Assembly: GCF_008642355.1 (NCBI RefSeq)
Contig: NZ_CP029193.1
Location: 2,008,001-2,072,000 of the forward strand
Length of the DNA: 64,000 bases
Direction of reading: 5' to 3'
DNA from: Streptomyces venezuelae
GTDB taxonomy: Bacteria > Actinomycetota > Actinomycetes > Streptomycetales > Streptomycetaceae
The translations under genes were made by a program, and so were the position numbers. The notes under the pieces are model-generated. The model did no database searches, had not been told where the DNA came from, and saw nothing but the letters and a program-made list of their open reading frames with translations. Numbering within the stretch: the stretch's first letter is position 1; every line of letters begins with the position of its first letter. This document shows positions 10,712 to 19,855 of the stretch, one piece after another.

Positions 10712-10745
10712 TGAGGGGCGCACCCGTTCCGGGTGTCGCCCCTCA
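10712..10745. terminator. Bidirectional terminator between the 59-residue gene and dnaE
   Basis: TGAGGGGCG (10712-10720) pairs with CGCCCCTCA (10737-10745), and the loop holds a second pairing ACCCG/CGGGT. It lies between two convergent genes and can serve both. Confidence 0.75.
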
Positions 10746-10777
10746 TGGCGTCCGTCGGCCGGTGAGCCGGTGCGGGA

Positions 10778-13700
10778 TCAGCCGGCCAGGCAGGACGGGC
10801 CGAGCAGCACCTTCAGGTCGCCGAAGAGCGCCGGGTCCGGCTTCACGCGGTGCCGGTCGAGCCGCAGCACGGTGGTCTTCTGCGCTCCTTGCAGCTTGAT
10901 CCGGACCTCGCTGTTGCCGCGGTGGTGGCTGAGGACCTCGCCGAGGCGGGTGATCATCGGCGGGCTCACCTTGACCGTCGGGATCGTGATGATCACGGGC
11001 GCGTTGGTGCCCGCGTTCGACAGGTCGGGGACCTGCATCTCCATCGCGACGAGCCGCGGCACGTCCTCGCGCTTGTCGAGGCGGCCCTTGACGAACACCA
11101 CGGCGTCCTCGACGAGTTGCGTCGACACCAGCTGGTAGGTGGCCGGGAAGAACATGCACTCGATGGAGCCCGCGAGGTCCTCGACGGTGGCGATGGCCCA
11201 GGCGTTGCCCTGCTTGGTCATCTTGCGCTGCAGGCCCGAGATGATGCCGCCGATGGTCACGACCGACCCGTCGGAGAAGTCACCGCCGGTGAGCTGCCCG
11301 ATGCCCGCGTCCGCCTTGTCGGAGAGCACGTGCTCCAGACCGAAGAGCGGGTGGTCGGAGACGTACAGGCCGAGCATCTCGCGCTCCTGGGCGAGCAGGT
11401 AGGTCTTCTCCCACTCGTCCTCGGAGAACTCCACGTCGAGGCCGAAGCCCGGCTCGTCGCCGCCGGACTCCTCGCCCATCCCCCCGAAGAGGTCGAACTG
11501 GCCCTCGGCCTCCTTGCGCTTGACCGCGACCACGTTGTCGATCATCGGCTCGTACTGCGCCGTGAGGCCCTTGCGGGTGTGCCCCATCGTGTCGAAGGCG
11601 CCCGCCTTGATCAGCGACTCCGTGGTGCGCTTGTTGCAGGCGGTGGCCTCGACCTTGTCCAGGTAGTCGGGGAAGGAGGTGAACTTCCCCTTCGCCTTGC
11701 GCGACCGGATGATCGACTCCACCACGTTCGAACCGACGTTCCTGACGGCCTCCAGACCGAACAGGATCGTGTCGTCGCCCTGGGCGGCGAAGTTGTGCAC
11801 CGATTCGTTCACGTTCGGCGGGAGCACCTTGATGCCCATGCGGCGGCACTCGTTCAGATAGACGGCCGACTTGTCCTTGTCGTCCTTCACCGAGGTGAGC
11901 AGCGCGGCCATGTACTCGGCCGGGTAGTTCGCCTTCAGGTAGGCGGTCCAGTAGGTGACGAGGCCGTACGCGGAGGAGTGCGCCTTGTTGAACGCGTACC
12001 CGGCGAACGGGACCAGGACGTCCCACAGGGCCTGGATCGCCTCGTCCGAGTAGCCGTTCTTCCGGGCGCCCGCCTGGAAGAGGACGAAGTTCTTCTCCAG
12101 CTCCTCGGGCTTCTTCTTGCCCATCACGCGGCGCAGGATGTCGGCTTCGCCGAGCGAGTACCCGGCGACGATCTGCGCGGCCTTCTGCACCTGCTCCTGG
12201 TACACGATGAGGCCGTAGGTGAGGCCGAGCGTCTCCTTCAGGGGCTCTTCGAGCTCCGGGTGGATCGGCGTGATCTCCTGGCGGCCGTTCTTGCGCTCGG
12301 CGTAGTTGATGTGCGAGTTCATGCCCATCGGGCCCGGCCGGTACAGGGCCGAGACGGCGGAGATGTCCTCGAAGTTGTCGGGCTGCATCTGGCGAAGCAG
12401 CGAGCGCATCGGGCCGCCGTCGAACTGGAAGACGCCGAGCGTCTCACCGCGGCAGAGCAGCTCGAAGGTCTTCGGGTCGTCGAGCGGGAGGGAGAGCATC
12501 TCCAGGTCGATGCCCTTGCCCGCCCGGACCATCTTGACGGCGTCGTCCATGATGGTGAGGTTGCGCAGGCCCAGGAAGTCCATCTTGAGCAGGCCGAGCG
12601 ACTCGCACTGGGGGTAGTCCCACTGCGTGATCGTCACGCCGTCGGTGTGCCGGGTCCAGAGCGGGGCGTGGTCGACGATCGGCTCGCTGGACATGATCAC
12701 GCCGGCCGCGTGCACGCCCATCTGCCGGACCAGGCCCTCGACGCCCTTCGCGGTGTCGATGACCTTCTTGACGTCCGGCTCGTTCTCGTACATCCCCCGG
12801 ATCTCGCCCGCTTCGCTGTAGCGCGGGTGCTTGGGGTCGGTGATGCCGGAGAGGTCGATGCCCTTGCCGAGGACGTCGGCGGGCATCGCCTTGGTGAGGC
12901 GGTCGCCCATCGCGTACGGATATCCGAGCACGCGCGCGGAGTCCTTGATCGCGTTCTTCGCCTTGATCTTGCCGTACGTGCCGATCATGGCGACCTTGTC
13001 GGCGCCGTATTTCTCCGTCACGTACCTGATCACCTCGACGCGCCTGCGCTCGTCGAAGTCGATGTCGACATCGGGCATGGAGACGCGCTCGGGGTTGAGG
13101 AACCGCTCGAAGATCAGTCCGTGCGTGATCGGGTCGAGGTCGGTGATGCCCATCGCGTACGCCACGATCGAGCCGGCCGCGGAGCCTCGGCCGGGGCCGA
13201 CCGCGATGCCGTTGTTCTTGGCCCACATGATGAAGTCGGCGACGACCAGGAAGTACCCCGGGAACCCCATCTGGATGATGATGTCCATCTCGTACTCGGC
13301 CTGCTTCTGCCGGTCCTCGGGGACACCGCCCGGGTAGCGGCGCTCCATGCCGCGGCGGACCTCCTCCTGGAACCAGGTGACCTCGGTGAAGCCCTCCGGG
13401 ATGTCGAACTTCGGCATCAGGTCGCGCTTCTCGAACATGCCCGTGGTGTCGATCTGCTCGGCCACCAGGAGCGTGTTGCGGCAGCCCTCCTGCCACGCGT
13501 CCGAGGAGTCGATGGCGTACATCTCGTCCGTGGACTTCAGGTAGTAGCCCGTCCCGTCGAAGCGGAAGCGGTCCGGGTCCGAGAGGTTCTTGCCGGTCTG
13601 GATGCAGAGCAGCGCGTCGTGCGCTACGGACTCGTGCGCGTACGTGTAGTGCGAGTCGTTCGTCACCAGGGGCGGGATGCCGAGCTTCTTGCCGACCCGC

Positions 13701-14320
13701 AGCAGGTCGTCGCGGACCCGGCGCTCGATGTCGATGCCGTGGTCCATCAGCTCCAGGAAGTACCGGTCCTTGCCGAAGATGTCCTGGTAGTCCGAGGCCG
13801 CCTGCACCGCCTCGTCGAACTGGCCGAGCCGCAGCCGCGTCTGCAGCTCGCCCGAGGGGCAGCCGGTGGAGGCGATCAGCCCCTCCGACCACTGGGAGAT
13901 GGTCTCCTTGTCCATGCGGGGCCACTTCTGCAGCCAGCCCTCCGCGTAGGCGTCCGAGGAGAGCCGGAAGAGGTTGTGCAGGCCCGTCTTGTTCGCCGCC
14001 CAGATCGTTTTGTGCGTGTAACCACCCGAACCGGACACGTCGTCGCGCTTCTGGTGCGGCTGGCCCCACTGGATCTTCCGCTTGTTGCGGCGCGACTCCG
14101 GCGCCACGTACGCCTCGATGCCGATGATCGGCGTGACGCCCGCCTTCTGCGCCGAGTGGAAGAAGTCGTACGCACCGTGCAGGTTGCCGTGGTCGGACAT
14201 GGCGATGTGCGTCATGCCCATCTCATTGGCCGCGTTGAACATGTCCTTGAGCCGCGCGGCACCGTCAAGCAGCGAGTACTGGGTGTGCACGTGCAGGTGC
14301 GTGAAGGGCGGCTTGGTCAC
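10778..14320 (-). CDS. dnaE: DNA polymerase III alpha subunit, replicative
   Basis: 1180 residues, the normal length for DnaE1, the main chromosomal replicase. Domains in order: PHP domain opening with HLHVHTQYSLLDG (residues about 8-20); the palm with GPGRGSAAGS and the catalytic aspartates in MPDVDIDFDERRR (about 414-426); fingers with SALYRPGPM and NKAHSSAYG; helix-hairpin-helix; an OB-fold region with GSVVTIGGIISGLQRK; and a short C-terminal domain. The GTG start at 14320 has GGAGG nine bases upstream. It stands alone, facing a small gene across a bidirectional terminator and divergent from the DUF2252 gene. Confidence 0.98.
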   Translation of the reverse strand: MTKPPFTHLHVHTQYSLLDGAARLKDMFNAANEMGMTHIAMSDHGNLHGAYDFFHSAQKAGVTPIIGIEAYVAPESRRNKRKIQWGQPHQKRDDVSGSGGYTHKTIWAANKTGLHNLFRLSSDAYAEGWLQKWPRMDKETISQWSEGLIASTGCPSGELQTRLRLGQFDEAVQAASDYQDIFGKDRYFLELMDHGIDIERRVRDDLLRVGKKLGIPPLVTNDSHYTYAHESVAHDALLCIQTGKNLSDPDRFRFDGTGYYLKSTDEMYAIDSSDAWQEGCRNTLLVAEQIDTTGMFEKRDLMPKFDIPEGFTEVTWFQEEVRRGMERRYPGGVPEDRQKQAEYEMDIIIQMGFPGYFLVVADFIMWAKNNGIAVGPGRGSAAGSIVAYAMGITDLDPITHGLIFERFLNPERVSMPDVDIDFDERRRVEVIRYVTEKYGADKVAMIGTYGKIKAKNAIKDSARVLGYPYAMGDRLTKAMPADVLGKGIDLSGITDPKHPRYSEAGEIRGMYENEPDVKKVIDTAKGVEGLVRQMGVHAAGVIMSSEPIVDHAPLWTRHTDGVTITQWDYPQCESLGLLKMDFLGLRNLTIMDDAVKMVRAGKGIDLEMLSLPLDDPKTFELLCRGETLGVFQFDGGPMRSLLRQMQPDNFEDISAVSALYRPGPMGMNSHINYAERKNGRQEITPIHPELEEPLKETLGLTYGLIVYQEQVQKAAQIVAGYSLGEADILRRVMGKKKPEELEKNFVLFQAGARKNGYSDEAIQALWDVLVPFAGYAFNKAHSSAYGLVTYWTAYLKANYPAEYMAALLTSVKDDKDKSAVYLNECRRMGIKVLPPNVNESVHNFAAQGDDTILFGLEAVRNVGSNVVESIIRSRKAKGKFTSFPDYLDKVEATACNKRTTESLIKAGAFDTMGHTRKGLTAQYEPMIDNVVAVKRKEAEGQFDLFGGMGEESGGDEPGFGLDVEFSEDEWEKTYLLAQEREMLGLYVSDHPLFGLEHVLSDKADAGIGQLTGGDFSDGSVVTIGGIISGLQRKMTKQGNAWAIATVEDLAGSIECMFFPATYQLVSTQLVEDAVVFVKGRLDKREDVPRLVAMEMQVPDLSNAGTNAPVIITIPTVKVSPPMITRLGEVLSHHRGNSEVRIKLQGAQKTTVLRLDRHRVKPDPALFGDLKVLLGPSCLAG

Positions 14321-14489
14321 GGTGGAAGGCCTCCGGCGAACGAGGGGTGACAGGCTGCGGGCAGTCTGGGGGGACAGCGTGGAAGTCTAATCCGGAGCGC
14401 CGACAGCCGACGGGCACTCGGGGGTACGGTCGAGCGTTGGAAGGGACGGAACACCTGTCCCGAGGGGCGGAAGATCCCCCTGTTCCCGT

Positions 14490-14506
14490 GGGCGGAATGT
14501 CCGCCC
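14490..14506 (+). repeat. Hairpin upstream of the DUF2252 gene
   Basis: GGGCGGA-atg-TCCGCCC is a perfect 7-bp inverted repeat with a three-base loop, 40 bp before the DUF2252 start codon. It may be an operator or a 5-prime UTR stem. Its position close to the ribosome site (AGGAGG, 14531-14536) is compatible with either. Confidence 0.4.
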
Positions 14507-14546
14507 CCATGTCACGCACCACCCCCGTACCAGGAGGCACCCAGCG

Positions 14547-15875
14547 ATGTCGGTCCCGCAGCCCACGGCTGAGCAGCGCGGCGAGGAGATCCTCACCGTC
14601 TTCGACACCGCGTTCGGCGAGCTGCTCGCCGCGGACCCCGCCGCGTTCCGGGTCAAGTTCCGGAAGATGGCCTCCTCCGCCTTCGCGTTCTACCGCGGCA
14701 CGGCCTGTCTGTTCTACGGCGACCTGGAGCGCGAGCAGCACGGCGGGCCGTACCTCGACGACCGCACGGGCCGGGTGTGGATCCACGGCGACCTGCACGC
14801 CGAGAACTTCGGCACGTACATGGACGCGCAGGGCCGCCTGATCTTCAACGTGAACGACTTCGACGAGGCGTACGTGGGGCCCTTCACCTGGGACCTGAAG
14901 CGCTTCGCGGCCTCCGTGGCCCTCATCGGGTACTCGAAGGCGCTCGGCGACGACCAGATCACCGACCTCGTGCGGACGTACGCGGCGGCGTACCGCGAGC
15001 GGATCCACGACCTGGCGACGGGCGCCAAGAGCGACGAGGTGCCGCCCTTCACCCTGGACACCGCCCAGGGCCCGCTCCTGGACGCGCTGCGCGACGCCCG
15101 GTCCCTGACCCGCTTCGGGCTGCTCGACTCGATGACCGAGATCCGCGACTTCGAGCGCCGCTTCGCGGCCGGCGGCGGCTCCATCGAGCTCGACGCCGCC
15201 ACGCGGTACAAGGTCCTCGCCGCGTTCGACGGCTATCTGGAGACGCTGCCGGAGTCCTCGCTGACCCGCCCCGACTCGTACCGCGTGAAGGACGTCGTGG
15301 GCCGTCGCGGCATCGGCATCGGCTCCGCGGGCCTCCCGTCGTACAACATCCTCCTGGAGGGCAACAGCGACGCCCTGGAGAACGACGTCGTGATCTACCT
15401 CAAGCAGGCGCAGACCCCCGCCGTCTCGCGTCACATCACGGACCCGGCGGTCCGTGGCTACTTCCAGCACGAGGGCCACCGCACGGTCATCTCGCAGCGC
15501 GCGCTCCAGGCCCACGCCGACCCGTGGCTCGGCTGGACCGAGCTGGACGGCGCAGGCCAGCTGGTCGCCGAGGTGTCGCCGTACGCCGTGGACCTGGACT
15601 GGTCGGACATCGACGAGATCGACGAGATCTCCGCGGTCGTCGCGGACCTCGGCCGGGCCACGGCCACGATGCACGCCGCGGCGGACGACGAGAGCGGCCA
15701 CTCCGACCTGGTGCCGTTCTCCACGGAGCGCGCCATCGACGCCGCGATCGCCGCGGACGAGGACGGCTTCGCGGACCTGCTCGTCGACTTCGCGCACTCG
15801 TACGGCGCACGGGCGCGTGCCGACCACCAGATCTTCGTCGACCTGTTCCGCAACGGCCGGATCCCGGGGCTATAG
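14547..15875 (+). CDS. DUF2252 protein (kinase/aminoglycoside-phosphotransferase-like fold)
   Basis: 442 residues of the DUF2252 family, function unknown. The core segment VWIHGDLHAENFG (residues about 78-90), followed by FNVNDFDEAYVGPFTWDLKR, resembles the catalytic HGDxxxxN and the metal-binding Asp of aminoglycoside phosphotransferases and protein-kinase-like enzymes. A phosphotransfer role is therefore an inference. The ATG at 14547 has AGGAGG at 14531-14536. The next gene, a membrane protein, begins 19 bases after the stop, so the two and the DsbA-like gene beyond may be one transcript. Confidence 0.85.
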   Translation: MSVPQPTAEQRGEEILTVFDTAFGELLAADPAAFRVKFRKMASSAFAFYRGTACLFYGDLEREQHGGPYLDDRTGRVWIHGDLHAENFGTYMDAQGRLIFNVNDFDEAYVGPFTWDLKRFAASVALIGYSKALGDDQITDLVRTYAAAYRERIHDLATGAKSDEVPPFTLDTAQGPLLDALRDARSLTRFGLLDSMTEIRDFERRFAAGGGSIELDAATRYKVLAAFDGYLETLPESSLTRPDSYRVKDVVGRRGIGIGSAGLPSYNILLEGNSDALENDVVIYLKQAQTPAVSRHITDPAVRGYFQHEGHRTVISQRALQAHADPWLGWTELDGAGQLVAEVSPYAVDLDWSDIDEIDEISAVVADLGRATATMHAAADDESGHSDLVPFSTERAIDAAIAADEDGFADLLVDFAHSYGARARADHQIFVDLFRNGRIPGL

Positions 15876-15894
15876 CCACCGCTCACAGGAACAC

Positions 15895-16596
15895 ATGACA
15901 CACTCCTCCGCGATGGACATATCCGGGATCCAGCTCAGAGTGGTGCGCGCGGCGCTCTTCACGGCACTCGTCGTGACGCTGTCCGCCGCGTCGCACGTGC
16001 TGCTGTCCCGCGTTCCCCTGCCGCTGACCACCGTCGCGGCGATCGCCGCCGCCGTCTTCGTCATCGCGTACGCGACGGCGGGGCGCGAGCGCGGGTACGG
16101 ACGGATCGCGGCCCTCCTGATCCCCCTGGAGCTGGCCGCGGACACGGTGTTCACCGCGGGGCAGCACGTCTGTTACGGCGAGGCGGGCGGCCCCGTCGCG
16201 GGCCCGCTGCGCGCCGTCGGCTTCGACGTGCTGTGCGGCGGGGCGCCCGTGGGGACCCCGCTGGCCAGGATGACCGCCGAGGGGCACGGCGCCGCCGCGC
16301 TCCTCTCCGACGCGGACCCGGGCGCGGCCTGGCTGCTGCTCGGGGCGCACGTCGGGGTGGGGCTCCTCGCGGCGGCCTGGCTGCGGCGCGGCGAGCGGGC
16401 GCTGGCCCAGCTGCTGCGCGCGGTCGCCGCGGCGACGTTCCGGCCCCTGCTGATCGCGGTCGCCGCGGTCGCCACCTCCCGCCTGCCCGTCCGCCGCCTG
16501 CCGCGCCCCGCGCGCCGGGTGCGGGCGGCGCGCACACGGCTCCTCGTGCACTTCGTGGGACGGCGTGGACCGCCGTGCTCGGCCGTCTTCGCCTGA
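15895..16596 (+). CDS. Polytopic membrane protein adjacent to a DsbA-like gene, function unknown
   Basis: 233 residues with about five hydrophobic helices (near 17-38, 42-62, 72-90, 146-162 and 177-195) and a basic C-terminal tail. A loop between helices 3 and 4 carries two cysteines (Cys93 in QHVCYG and Cys114 in DVLCGG); a third, Cys228, is near the end. I recognise no family. The short gap to the DsbA-like gene (44 bp) and the paired loop cysteines make a redox partner conceivable, but the CxxC of VKOR/DsbB proteins is absent. The ATG at 15895 has AGGA upstream; an ATG at 15913 is also in frame. Confidence 0.65.
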   Translation: MTHSSAMDISGIQLRVVRAALFTALVVTLSAASHVLLSRVPLPLTTVAAIAAAVFVIAYATAGRERGYGRIAALLIPLELAADTVFTAGQHVCYGEAGGPVAGPLRAVGFDVLCGGAPVGTPLARMTAEGHGAAALLSDADPGAAWLLLGAHVGVGLLAAAWLRRGERALAQLLRAVAAATFRPLLIAVAAVATSRLPVRRLPRPARRVRAARTRLLVHFVGRRGPPCSAVFA

Positions 16597-16640
16597 GCAC
16601 AGCAACCCCCACGCAGTTCGTCCACACGGAGAAAAAGATC

Positions 16641-17441
16641 ATGAGCAAGCGCAACAGCCAGGCCGCCAAGTCCGCAGCACGCGAGCGCATCCGCGCCCAG
16701 CAGGAGGCCGAGCGCAGGCGCGAGAAGCGCAAGCGGGGCGCCATCGTCGCCGGAGCGATCGTCGGCGTGCTCGCCATAGCCGGCGGCGTCGGCTACGCCG
16801 TCATGCAGTCCAACGCCCCCTCGAAGTGGGAGGAGGCCGCCGACGCCAAGGTGGTCGCCCCGGCCAACACCTCCGGCGAGGACGGCACCACGGTCACGAT
16901 CGGCAAGTCCGACACGAAGAACACGGTCCACCTGTACGAGGACCCGCGCTGCCCCGGTTGCGCGGCCATGGAGCAGTCCATCGGCTCCGCGGTCGACAAG
17001 GGCATGAAGGACGGCGACTACAAGCTGTCCTTCACGATCGGCACGTTCCTCGACAACAACCTCTCGGGCGAGGGGTCGAAGAACGCCCTCAGCGCGCTCG
17101 GTGCCGCGCTGGACGTCAGCACCGACGCGTTCCTGGAGTACAAGACCGCGCTGTACTCGGCGAAGTACCACCCGTCGGAGTCCACCGACGACTTCGCGAA
17201 GGACGAGTACCTGATCAAGGTCGCGAACACCGTGGACGCCCTGAAGGGCAACAAGAAGTTCAAGAGTGCCGTCGAGAAGGGCAAGTTCGACCCCTGGGCC
17301 CTCAAGATGAGCGACGCCTTCCAGTCGGCCGAGGGCGTGGAGTCCACCCCGACCATCAAGATCAACGACAAGGTCGTCGAGACGCCGAAGACCCCCGACG
17401 CATGGAAGGCCACCCTGAAGAAGGCGGGCGTCACGAAGTAG
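16641..17441 (+). CDS. Membrane-anchored DsbA-family thiol-disulfide oxidoreductase
   Basis: 266 residues: a highly charged cytoplasmic segment (1-32), one membrane helix (about 33-55) acting as an uncleaved anchor, and an extracellular thioredoxin-fold domain of the DsbA/Com1-like type. The active site is CPGC (Cys104-Cys107) in YEDPRCPGCAAME; the cis-proline is in GVESTPTIKIN near residue 240. It should form or shuffle disulfides in exported proteins. A GGAG lies upstream of the ATG. Two hairpins follow the stop. The preceding membrane-protein gene is probably in the same operon. Confidence 0.9.
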   Translation: MSKRNSQAAKSAARERIRAQQEAERRREKRKRGAIVAGAIVGVLAIAGGVGYAVMQSNAPSKWEEAADAKVVAPANTSGEDGTTVTIGKSDTKNTVHLYEDPRCPGCAAMEQSIGSAVDKGMKDGDYKLSFTIGTFLDNNLSGEGSKNALSALGAALDVSTDAFLEYKTALYSAKYHPSESTDDFAKDEYLIKVANTVDALKGNKKFKSAVEKGKFDPWALKMSDAFQSAEGVESTPTIKINDKVVETPKTPDAWKATLKKAGVTK

Positions 17442-17464
17442 CGGGTGGTCGACCCGCCGAAGCA

Positions 17465-17535
17465 GCGGGCAAGCAGCCCGCGCGGTAGCGGGCCGATCAC
17501 GCAACAGGGGGGCGGACTTCACGCGTTCGCCCCCC
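17465..17535 (+). terminator. Two stem-loops between the DsbA-like gene and phoD
   Basis: The first is GCGGGC-aagca-GCCCGC (17465-17481). The second is a perfect 8-bp stem, GGGGGGCG (17507-17514) with CGCCCCCC (17528-17535) around 13 bases. Both lie in the 127 bp after the DsbA-like stop and before phoD, and probably end the upstream transcript. Confidence 0.6.
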
Positions 17536-17568
17536 TCGCGCGATTACCGCTCAGTATCGTGATCGCCC

Positions 17569-19227
17569 GTGACCAGTCGAAACGATCTTCAGTCGTCGCT
17601 CAACTCCCCGGCACCCAGCCGCCGTACGGTCGTCAAGGCCGCGGCCGCCACCGCCGCCCTCGGCGCCCCGCTCACCGCCATACCCGCCCACGCGGCCGAG
17701 AGACCCGCCTTCCACCACGGAGTCGCCTCCGGCGACCCGCTGCCCGACGGCGTCCTGCTGTGGACCCGCGTCACGCCCACCCCGGACGCCGTGCCCGGCT
17801 CCGGCAAGGGCCCCGACACCGAGGTGGCCTGGGAGGTGGCCGAGGACAAGGGGTTCACCCGCGTCGTCGGCCGCGGCACCACCACCGCACGGGCGGAGTC
17901 GGACCACACCGTCAAGGCCGACGTAAGGGGCCTGCACCAGGCGACCACCTATTACTTCCGCTTCTCCGTGGGCGAGGTGCACTCCCCCGTGGGCCGCACC
18001 CGCACCACCCCCGCGCACGACGCCGCCGCGCACGGCGTCCGCTTCGGAGTGGTGTCCTGCGCCAACTGGGAGGCCGGCCACTTCTCCCCGTACCGCCACC
18101 TCGCGGCCCGTACCGAACTCGACGCGGTCCTCCACCTCGGCGACTACATCTACGAGTACCGGAGCGGCGAGTACCCCTCCGCCGAGTACGTCGTACGTCA
18201 GCACGAGCCGCAGCACGAGATCAGGACGCTCGCCGACTACCGCACCCGGCACGGCGTCCACAAGACCGACCCCGACGCGCAGGCCATGCACGCCACGCAC
18301 CCCGTCATCGCGATCTGGGACGACCACGAGTTCGCCGACAACGCCTGGTCGGGCGGGGCCGTGAACCACTCGCCGGAGACCGAGGGCGACTGGGCGGGCC
18401 GCATGGCGGCGGCCAAGCGCGCCTACTTCGAGTGGATGCCCGTGCGTCCCTCGACCGAGGGCACCGTCTACCGCCGCGTCCGCTTCGGCAGGCTGGCCGA
18501 TCTGCACCTGCTCGACCTGCGGTCCTTCCGCTCCGAGCAGGCGGGGTTCGGCAGCGGCGAGGTCGACGACCCGGACCGTACGATCACCGGCCGCGCGCAG
18601 CTGGACTGGCTGAAGTCGGGTCTGGCCGCCTCGGACGCGGCCTGGAAGCTGGTCGGCACCTCGGTGATGATCACGCCGGTCGCCTTCGGCTCCCTGCCCG
18701 CCCACCTCCTGAAGCCCCTCGCGGAGCTGCTGGGCCTGCCCGGCGAGGGCCTGGCCATCAACACCGACCAGTGGGACGGCTACACGGACGACCGCAAGGA
18801 GCTGATCACCCACCTGCGCGACAACAAGATCCGCAACACCGTCTTCCTGACCGGTGACATCCACATGGCCTGGGCGAACGACGTGCCGGTCAAGGCCGCC
18901 ACATATCCCCTGTCGGCCTCGGCCGCGACGGAGTTCGTGGTCACCTCGGTGAGCTCCGACAACATCGACGACATGCTCCACGTCGCGCCGCACACCGTCT
19001 CCCTCGTGGCGGCGGGCGCCCTCAAGGCCGCCAACCGCCACGTGAAGTGGCTCGACATGGACTCGCACGGCTACGGCGTCCTCGACGTCACCGCCGAGCG
19101 CTCACAGATGGACTACTACGTCATCTCGGACCGCACCGACCCGGCGGCGACGTCGTCGTGGGTGCGCTCCTACCGCACGCTCAACGGCACGCAGAAGGTC
19201 GAGCGCGTGCACAACCCGGTCCGCTGA
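17569..19227 (+). CDS. phoD: Tat-exported alkaline phosphatase/phosphodiesterase PhoD
   Basis: 552 residues. A Tat signal ([12 protein letters not shown], twin Arg at 18-19) with a cleavage site near AHA-A at about residue 42 directs the folded, metallated enzyme out of the cell. Metal-site signatures of the PhoD family are visible: the Cys ligand in [26 protein letters not shown] and [10 protein letters not shown]. It releases phosphate from organic phosphates or teichoic-acid-like polymers. PhoD genes in Streptomyces are under PhoP control, but I could not identify a clean PHO box. No ribosome site is evident before the GTG; TATCGT at 17555-17560 suggests a leaderless message. Confidence 0.95.
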   Translation: MTSRNDLQSSLNSPAPSRRTVVKAAAATAALGAPLTAIPAHAAERPAFHHGVASGDPLPDGVLLWTRVTPTPDAVPGSGKGPDTEVAWEVAEDKGFTRVVGRGTTTARAESDHTVKADVRGLHQATTYYFRFSVGEVHSPVGRTRTTPAHDAAAHGVRFGVVSCANWEAGHFSPYRHLAARTELDAVLHLGDYIYEYRSGEYPSAEYVVRQHEPQHEIRTLADYRTRHGVHKTDPDAQAMHATHPVIAIWDDHEFADNAWSGGAVNHSPETEGDWAGRMAAAKRAYFEWMPVRPSTEGTVYRRVRFGRLADLHLLDLRSFRSEQAGFGSGEVDDPDRTITGRAQLDWLKSGLAASDAAWKLVGTSVMITPVAFGSLPAHLLKPLAELLGLPGEGLAINTDQWDGYTDDRKELITHLRDNKIRNTVFLTGDIHMAWANDVPVKAATYPLSASAATEFVVTSVSSDNIDDMLHVAPHTVSLVAAGALKAANRHVKWLDMDSHGYGVLDVTAERSQMDYYVISDRTDPAATSSWVRSYRTLNGTQKVERVHNPVR

Positions 19228-19243
19228 CCACCGGGAGCGAGCT

Positions 19244-19813
19244 CTAGAGGGTCTCCAGGAAGCCGAGCGCCGTGCGCCACGTCGCCTCCGTGGCCTCGGC
19301 GTCGTAGTCGTCGAGGTCCGGGTCGGTGTAGAGGTGCCCGGCGCCCGCGTACCGGTAGATCTCCACGTCGGCGCCCGCCCGGCCCATCTGCAGGTACCAG
19401 GCGCTCAGCCAGTCGTCGGACTCGAACGGGTCGGGCTCGGCGACGTGCAGCTGCACGGGCAGCTCGTCCACGGACGCGTTCTCCGCGAGGTCGGAGGTGC
19501 CGTGCAGGAGCAGCAGCCCGCGGGCCCTCTCGTCGCCGAGGGCGAGGGTCTGCGCGGTGGCGGCGCCGAGCGCGAAGCCCGCGTAGACGAGCCCCCGCTC
19601 CGAGTAGGGCGCGGCGGCGAGGATCGCGCGCTTCAGGATCTCGTCCTTGCCGAGCTCGTTCTGGAAGCTCCTGCCCTCCTCGACGCTGTCGAAGACGCGG
19701 CCCTCGAAGAGGTCGGGGGTCCACACCTCGTGCCCGGCGGCACGCAGCCGGTCGGCCGCCGCGTGCACCGCGGGGCGCAGGCCGTACGTCGAATGGAAAA
19801 GCACGATGTTCAT
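19244..19813 (-). CDS. Dienelactone-hydrolase-family alpha/beta hydrolase
   Basis: 189 residues, shorter than the 230-250 typical of the family. MNIVLFHSTYGLRP opens as in dienelactone hydrolases. The usual nucleophile elbow G-x-C/S-x-G is replaced by GFALGAATA, with Ala at the expected nucleophile. The catalytic aspartate position (EPDPFESDD) and histidine (GAGHLYTDPD) are present. It may therefore be inactive as a hydrolase or use another nucleophile. It is divergent from mscS with only 42 bp between the start codons. No clear ribosome site is seen; CACGAT lies six bases before the ATG. Confidence 0.8.
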   Translation of the reverse strand: MNIVLFHSTYGLRPAVHAAADRLRAAGHEVWTPDLFEGRVFDSVEEGRSFQNELGKDEILKRAILAAAPYSERGLVYAGFALGAATAQTLALGDERARGLLLLHGTSDLAENASVDELPVQLHVAEPDPFESDDWLSAWYLQMGRAGADVEIYRYAGAGHLYTDPDLDDYDAEATEATWRTALGFLETL

Positions 19814-19855
19814 GGGGCCATCGTGCCATCCGGGCCGTCCCCTACCCTCGGAGGC

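Noticed and set aside
10850..14350. Very long open frame (over 1100 codons) on the plus strand opposite dnaE
   Set aside because: Its translation is low-complexity Arg/Val/Gly/Asp typical of antisense frames in GC-rich genes, and dnaE motifs are unmistakable on the other strand.
17517..17531. Possible PHO box before phoD (CTTCACG, GTTCGCC)
   Set aside because: The two units are offset by 8 rather than 11 bases and sit in the loop and stem of a terminator-like hairpin. PhoP control is plausible from knowledge of phoD, but this site is not convincing.
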